The notes under the pieces were generated by a model. It ran no database searches and had not been told where the DNA came from. It was given only the letters and a program-made list of their open reading frames with translations. From JAKFEW01 sp036675505 (lineage in GTDB: Bacteria; Cyanobacteriota; Sericytochromatia; S15B-MN24; JAQBPE01): a stretch of 8,421 bases of DNA. The translations under genes and the position numbers were made by a program. How positions within the stretch are numbered: position 1 is the first letter of the stretch; each line of letters opens with the position of its first letter. Below are positions 6,860-8,421 of this stretch, piece by piece. The stretch spans positions 1-8,421 of the forward strand of contig JAKFEW010000062.1 in the NCBI GenBank assembly GCA_036675505.1, in the 5' to 3' direction.

Positions 6860-7186
6860 CGCCCTGTACCTCGCGGACATTGTGACCGCTGCCGGCTCGA
6901 TCGCGCATTTCCTCGATGGCGTCGAGGAGGCCGAGTTCCTGGCGAGCGACCTGCTGCAAAGCGCGTGCAGAAGCTCAGCATCATTGGAGAAGCCGCGACG
7001 CGGTTGACACCCGAGTTGAAGGCGGCGCATGCCGATGTCCCCTGGAAGCCCATCATCGGGTTCCGCAACATCGCCGTTCACGCTTACTTCACCATCGACT
7101 GGGTGCGCGTTTGGGATACCGCCACGATCGACGTGCCGGCCCTCGTTCCGCTGGTGACGAAGATCGAGCAAGGCCTCGCCGAGTGA
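6849..7186 (+). pseudogene. hepT: HEPN-domain toxin (HepT-like), broken by a frameshift
   Basis: Starting at ATG 6849, the first frame gives a HepT-like N-terminus (MPRDALYLADIVTAAGSIAH...SDLLQSA) but reaches a stop at 7005-7007 after 52 codons. The rest continues in another frame (codons in phase with 6965) to TGA 7184-7186: VQKLSIIGEAATRL, DVPWKPIIGFRN and VW..ATIDVPALV, all family landmarks. The catalytic R-x4-H-x-Y motif is present as RNIAVHAY, the last Tyr being the expected AMPylation site. The break lies near 6955-6967. Against the family's usual spacing about 4 nt appear to be missing, and the two frames are related by a -1 shift. Repaired, the toxin would be about 112 aa, a normal length. 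A real inactivating mutation, a sequencing error, or (less likely, no clear slippery heptamer) programmed frameshifting could explain it. GTG 6965 could also start the C-terminal half alone. Confidence 0.85.
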
Positions 7187-7485
7187 ATACGTCGCGGGTC
7201 GAACTGGCCATCATGAACGCCTACGGGATGGATCCCGAGGGCGCGGTTGAATTGGTCTTCCACCTGAACGACATCTTGCCGGACCTCAAGCGGCTGGTCG
7301 CCACCCTGGACAACGCGGAAGCGTTGTCGGACGACGAGGTGGTCGACGGCATCCTGGCCATGATGGTCCACGCGCCGGCTCACCTGCTCGCGGCTGCGCA
7401 TCTGATGGGCCATACGCCCGAGGACGTTTTCGAGTACGGCATCAAGGTCGCGCCGCGTCAGCCCGGGCCCCCTGCGCACCAATAG
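7183..7485 (+). CDS. Unrecognised 100-aa protein translationally coupled to the MNT/HEPN pair
   Basis: I do not recognise this protein. The chosen start is GTG 7183, which overlaps the HepT stop TGA (GTGA), the hallmark of coupling; ATG 7213 has no ribosome binding site. The product is acidic in its first two thirds and probably all helical: a segment ELVFHLNDILPDLKRLVATL (about 16-35), an acidic turn ALSDDEVVDG, then ILAMMVHAPAHLLAAAHLMG (about 50-69), TPEDVFEYGI, and a Pro/Arg tail. No signal peptide, zinc motif or catalytic signature is visible. The middle helix is hydrophobic but contains three His, so a membrane segment is unlikely. A truncated second copy of its last 27 codons lies at 8153-8236, with synonymous changes among the differences. 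Position suggests a third component or accessory of the toxin-antitoxin operon, or an independent small module; both are inference. Confidence 0.75.
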   Translation: MNTSRVELAIMNAYGMDPEGAVELVFHLNDILPDLKRLVATLDNAEALSDDEVVDGILAMMVHAPAHLLAAAHLMGHTPEDVFEYGIKVAPRQPGPPAHQ

Positions 7486-7494
7486 CTAAGCCCC

Positions 7495-7513
7495 GGCTCA
7501 AGCAACTTGAGCC
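7495..7513. repeat. Perfect 8-bp hairpin after the unrecognised gene, copy 1 of the CTCAAG palindrome
   Basis: GGCTCAAG, loop CAA, CTTGAGCC, followed by TTTGAAT. The stem lies 10 nt after the stop codon, where an intrinsic terminator would sit, but the T-tract is weak (TTT). The core CTCAAGYAACTTGAG is shared exactly with 8239-8271. The next stem pair is G-C here (7496/7512) and A-T there (8247/8263), a compensatory change that points to selection on the stem. Confidence 0.7.
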
Positions 7514-7523
7514 TTTGAATGGC

Positions 7524-7567
7524 AAGTACCTCCTACGGTACGATGTTGGACCTTTCGTCGTCCGCTT
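7524..7567 (+). repeat. Dispersed 44-bp boundary block, copy 2
   Basis: It has 34 of 44 bases identical with 6390-6433, ungapped. It starts 11 nt after the hairpin at 7495-7513. Its first part also aligns, with a one-base gap, to the tRNA-like block at 8275-8301 through AGTACC and CGG, as the end of the longer duplication 7402-7540 against 8153-8290. Within it GTACC/GGTAC could form a 5-bp stem with a 6-nt loop. Confidence 0.55.
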
Positions 7568-7651
7568 CCAGGCTGCGATAGCAGGGGAGGTTCCCTGGCA
7601 CCCACCGCAGTTTGAAACTACGTTGTAACGACCCTACGGTAGAGTTCGACC

Positions 7652-8134
7652 ATGTCGCCGCCGATCCACCTGGTTCCCACTCGCGAGTCCGACCTGGACT
7701 TCATCACGAGCGCGGAGGCCGCCGTCGAGAACCGCGCCTTCGTGAGCGTCCAACCGCAGTCCGAGCACAGCGCCTACCTGCGGCACCCCGATGTCGGCCA
7801 TTTCATCGTCCAGGCTGACGATCCGGCTCGGCCAGCAGGCTACGTCATCGTCGCAGGCTTGCAGCGGGCCGACCGCGTCCTGGAACTCAAGCGCATCGTG
7901 ATCACGGAGAAGGGCCGTGGCATGGGCCATGCGACCCTTCAGGCGGTCAAGCGTTTCGCCTTCGAAACGCACGGCGCCCACCGGCTATGGCTGGACGTGC
8001 TGGAAACCAACGCCCGCGCCAGACACCTCTACCTCACCGAAGGCTTCAAGGAAGAAGGGACGGAGCATGCCGGGGATGAGACCTTGATCATCATGAACCT
8101 CCCGGCCGACGAATACGTCCGGCCGACGTCCTGA
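7652..8134 (+). CDS. GNAT family N-acetyltransferase
   Basis: This 160-residue GNAT-fold protein transfers an acetyl group from acetyl-CoA to an amine. Motif A is clear: ELKRIVITEKGRGMGHATLQ (78-97), with the RGMG loop (89-92) in the pyrophosphate-binding Q/RxxGxG/A position. Motif B follows as LDVLETNARARHLYLTEGF (114-132), where the Asn and Tyr contact CoA. The length is typical of single-domain RimI/RimJ-like acetyltransferases. ATG 7652 is the only start, since an in-frame TAG lies at 7640-7642; the ribosome binding site is weak (AGAG about 8 nt upstream), so expression may be low. The acceptor substrate is unknown. Some GNAT proteins are toxins that acetylate aminoacyl-tRNA, but those are paired with a DUF1778 (ribbon-helix-helix) antitoxin, and none is present here. 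It sits between two copies of the hairpin boundary, so it looks like an inserted single-gene module. Confidence 0.9.
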   Translation: MSPPIHLVPTRESDLDFITSAEAAVENRAFVSVQPQSEHSAYLRHPDVGHFIVQADDPARPAGYVIVAGLQRADRVLELKRIVITEKGRGMGHATLQAVKRFAFETHGAHRLWLDVLETNARARHLYLTEGFKEEGTEHAGDETLIIMNLPADEYVRPTS

Positions 8135-8152
8135 CCCGGGAGGCCCTCATGC

Positions 8153-8236
8153 TTGATGGGCCTCACGCCGGAGGACGTCTTCGAGTACGGCATCGAAGTT
8201 GAGTCACGTCAGCCCTCCTTCCCTGACCGCCAATAG
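8153..8236 (+). pseudogene. Truncated paralogue: last 27 codons of the unrecognised gene at 7183-7485
   Basis: Reading from TTG 8153 to TAG 8234-8236 gives LMGLTPEDVFEYGIEVESRQ and seven more residues. It matches the C-terminus of the 100-aa protein at 19 of 27 residues and about 65 of 84 bases. Both end in CAATAG. Upstream of 8153 the similarity stops, only 18 nt after the acetyltransferase stop, so the 5' three quarters are gone. Homology continues past the stop through the hairpin to about 8290. Several differences are synonymous (CCC/CCG, GTT/GTC, GTC/GTT), which suggests the copies diverged as functional genes before the truncation. ATG 8156 could start a 26-aa peptide, but it has no clear ribosome binding site. 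Confidence 0.8.
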
Positions 8237-8238
8237 TA

Positions 8239-8271
8239 AAGCTCCGACTCAAGTAACTTGAGTCGGAGCTT
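8239..8271. repeat. Perfect 15-bp hairpin, copy 2 of the CTCAAG palindrome
   Basis: AAGCTCCGACTCAAG (8239-8253), loop TAA, then the exact complement (8257-8271). It begins 2 nt after the paralogue stop codon. It shares the core CTCAAGYAACTTGAG with 7495-7513 but has a stem 7 bp longer. No T-tract follows on either strand, so a simple intrinsic terminator is doubtful despite the strong stem. Confidence 0.75.
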
Positions 8272-8274
8272 CGC

Positions 8275-8301
8275 AGTACCCCTCGCGGGATTCGAACCCA
8301 C
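8275..8301 (-). other. tRNA 3'-end fragment (T-arm and acceptor strand), possible attachment site remnant
   Basis: On the minus strand GTGGG-TTCGAAT-CCCGC forms a canonical T-arm: a five-pair stem and a seven-base TTCGAAT loop. It is followed by GAGGGGT-A as acceptor strand and discriminator. No matching anticodon arm, D-arm or complementary acceptor strand (ACCCCTC) lies in the 60 bases to the right, so this is not a whole tRNA gene. 3' tRNA fragments are the usual scar of integrases that use tRNA genes as attachment sites. It starts 3 nt after the 15-bp hairpin and occupies the place of the boundary block. Confidence 0.4.
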
Positions 8302-8330
8302 AGACATTTCTCCTGTTGAATGAAAACGGA

Positions 8331-8356
8331 CGCGGGGCCTCGAACGAGGCCCCGCG
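8331..8356 (-). terminator. Strong intrinsic terminator for a gene entering from the right
   Basis: CGCGGGGCCTCG (8331-8342), loop of two bases, then the exact complement (8345-8356): a GC-rich 12-bp stem. On the minus strand it is followed by TCCGTTTTC, an acceptable U-tract, and lies 17 nt after a minus-strand TGA at 8374-8376. On the plus strand no T-run follows within 10 nt, so the minus-strand direction is preferred. Confidence 0.6.
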
Positions 8357-8373
8357 CACTTCTGCTGGTTTTA

Positions 8374-8421
8374 TCAGAACATAACCTGGCGTTGCAAAAA
8401 GGTCGGCTCCGGCGTTTCGTG
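8374..8421 (-). CDS. Possible C-terminal end of a gene running off the right edge
   Basis: One minus-strand frame is open from the window edge to TGA 8374-8376 and reads HETPEPTFLQRQVMF. The only support is the position of the stop just upstream of the terminator-like hairpin. Fifteen residues are too few to name a family, and other frames cannot be excluded. Confidence 0.25.
   Translation of the reverse strand, partial: HETPEPTFLQRQVMF

Larger units (their letters stand above)
7486..7651. other. Intergenic region upstream of the acetyltransferase gene
   Basis: This 166-bp stretch has a composition unlike the genes (lower GC). It contains the hairpin at 7495-7513, the boundary block at 7524-7567, a small stem CAGGG/CCCTG around 7581-7596, and the near-palindrome AGTTTGAAACT around 7610-7620. 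A frame open from 7485 to a stop at 7625-7627 encodes an uninterrupted peptide tail but has low third-position GC and no start with a ribosome binding site. A promoter for the acetyltransferase is expected here; no clear one was found. Confidence 0.45.

Noticed and set aside
6955..6970. Programmed -1 frameshift site in the HepT gene
   Set aside because: The frame relation is -1, but the sequence has only three consecutive A and no X-XXY-YYZ heptamer or obvious downstream structure; simple mutation or error is likelier.
6244..7071. Upstream extension of the deaminase frame
   Set aside because: It is antisense to the MNT and HEPN genes, and a strong ribosome binding site marks ATG 6243.
6545..7171. 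Minus-strand 208-aa frame over the toxin-antitoxin genes
   Set aside because: It is a mirror of the coding strand, with no ribosome binding site or domain. The minus frame at 7084-7482 is rejected for the same reason.
7591..7620. Peptide WHPPQFE, resembling a Strep-type affinity tag
   Set aside because: It differs from real tag sequences, lies in intergenic-type DNA and has no vector sequence around it; a chance resemblance.
7402..8301. Integron cassette array with attC sites
   Set aside because: Hairpins and small single genes suggest it, but I could not find the GTTRRRY/RYYYAAC core sites framing the hairpins, and no integrase is in the window. Kept only as an analogy.
8275..8345. Complete tRNA gene on the minus strand
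   Set aside because: Only the T-arm and 3' acceptor strand fold; no anticodon arm or D-arm of canonical size and no complementary 5' acceptor strand lie upstream.
1..8421. CRISPR array
   Set aside because: The only tandem repeats (1-122) are contiguous, without unique spacers, and no cas gene is present.

Overview
The window comes from a GC-rich bacterial genome. A protein of about 30 Sel1 repeats with a signal peptide suggests a Gram-negative lineage with an extracytoplasmic compartment, such as a high-GC proteobacterium or a related soil or metagenomic phylum. Nothing seen fixes the taxon. The layout is mosaic. A left half of ordinary genes on the minus strand meets a right half of small accessory modules on the plus strand, with decayed mobile-type DNA at both edges.

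Left edge (1-595). Four tandem 23-bp repeats, resembling either an IS21-type terminus or iterons, are followed by what looks like the tail of a frameshifted hemerythrin (HHE) gene and then gene-free DNA. Minus-strand block (596-6243). A very large Sel1-repeat protein (1338 aa, TTG start, cleavable signal peptide) lies 43 bp downstream of a small zinc-ribbon protein gene. After a 289-bp gap comes an adenosine-deaminase-family enzyme with a complete active site. The deaminase gene sits between two related 33-35 bp repeats.

Plus-strand accessory block (6560-8236). The first module is an MNT/HEPN (MntA/HepT) toxin-antitoxin pair. The nucleotidyltransferase antitoxin is intact, but the HEPN toxin frame is broken by a frameshift. 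A third, unrecognised 100-aa gene starts with GTG inside the toxin stop codon and appears to belong to the same operon. Downstream lie a GNAT acetyltransferase and then a truncated second copy of the 3' end of the unrecognised gene.

The most interesting signal is the boundary structure on the plus strand. Three junctions each carry a perfect hairpin followed 3-11 nt later by a block starting AGTACC (6361-6433, 7495-7567, 8239-8301). The second and third belong to a longer collinear duplication (about 7402-7540 against 8153-8290) that includes the gene tail and stop codon, and whose hairpin shows a compensatory base-pair change. In the third copy the block is the T-arm and 3' end of a tRNA read on the minus strand. 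This looks like modular accumulation of small accessory genes at a recurrent site, possibly a tRNA-derived attachment site. It lacks the core sites of an integron attC as far as I can see. The right edge holds a strong hairpin terminator and a possible C-terminal coding remnant on the minus strand.
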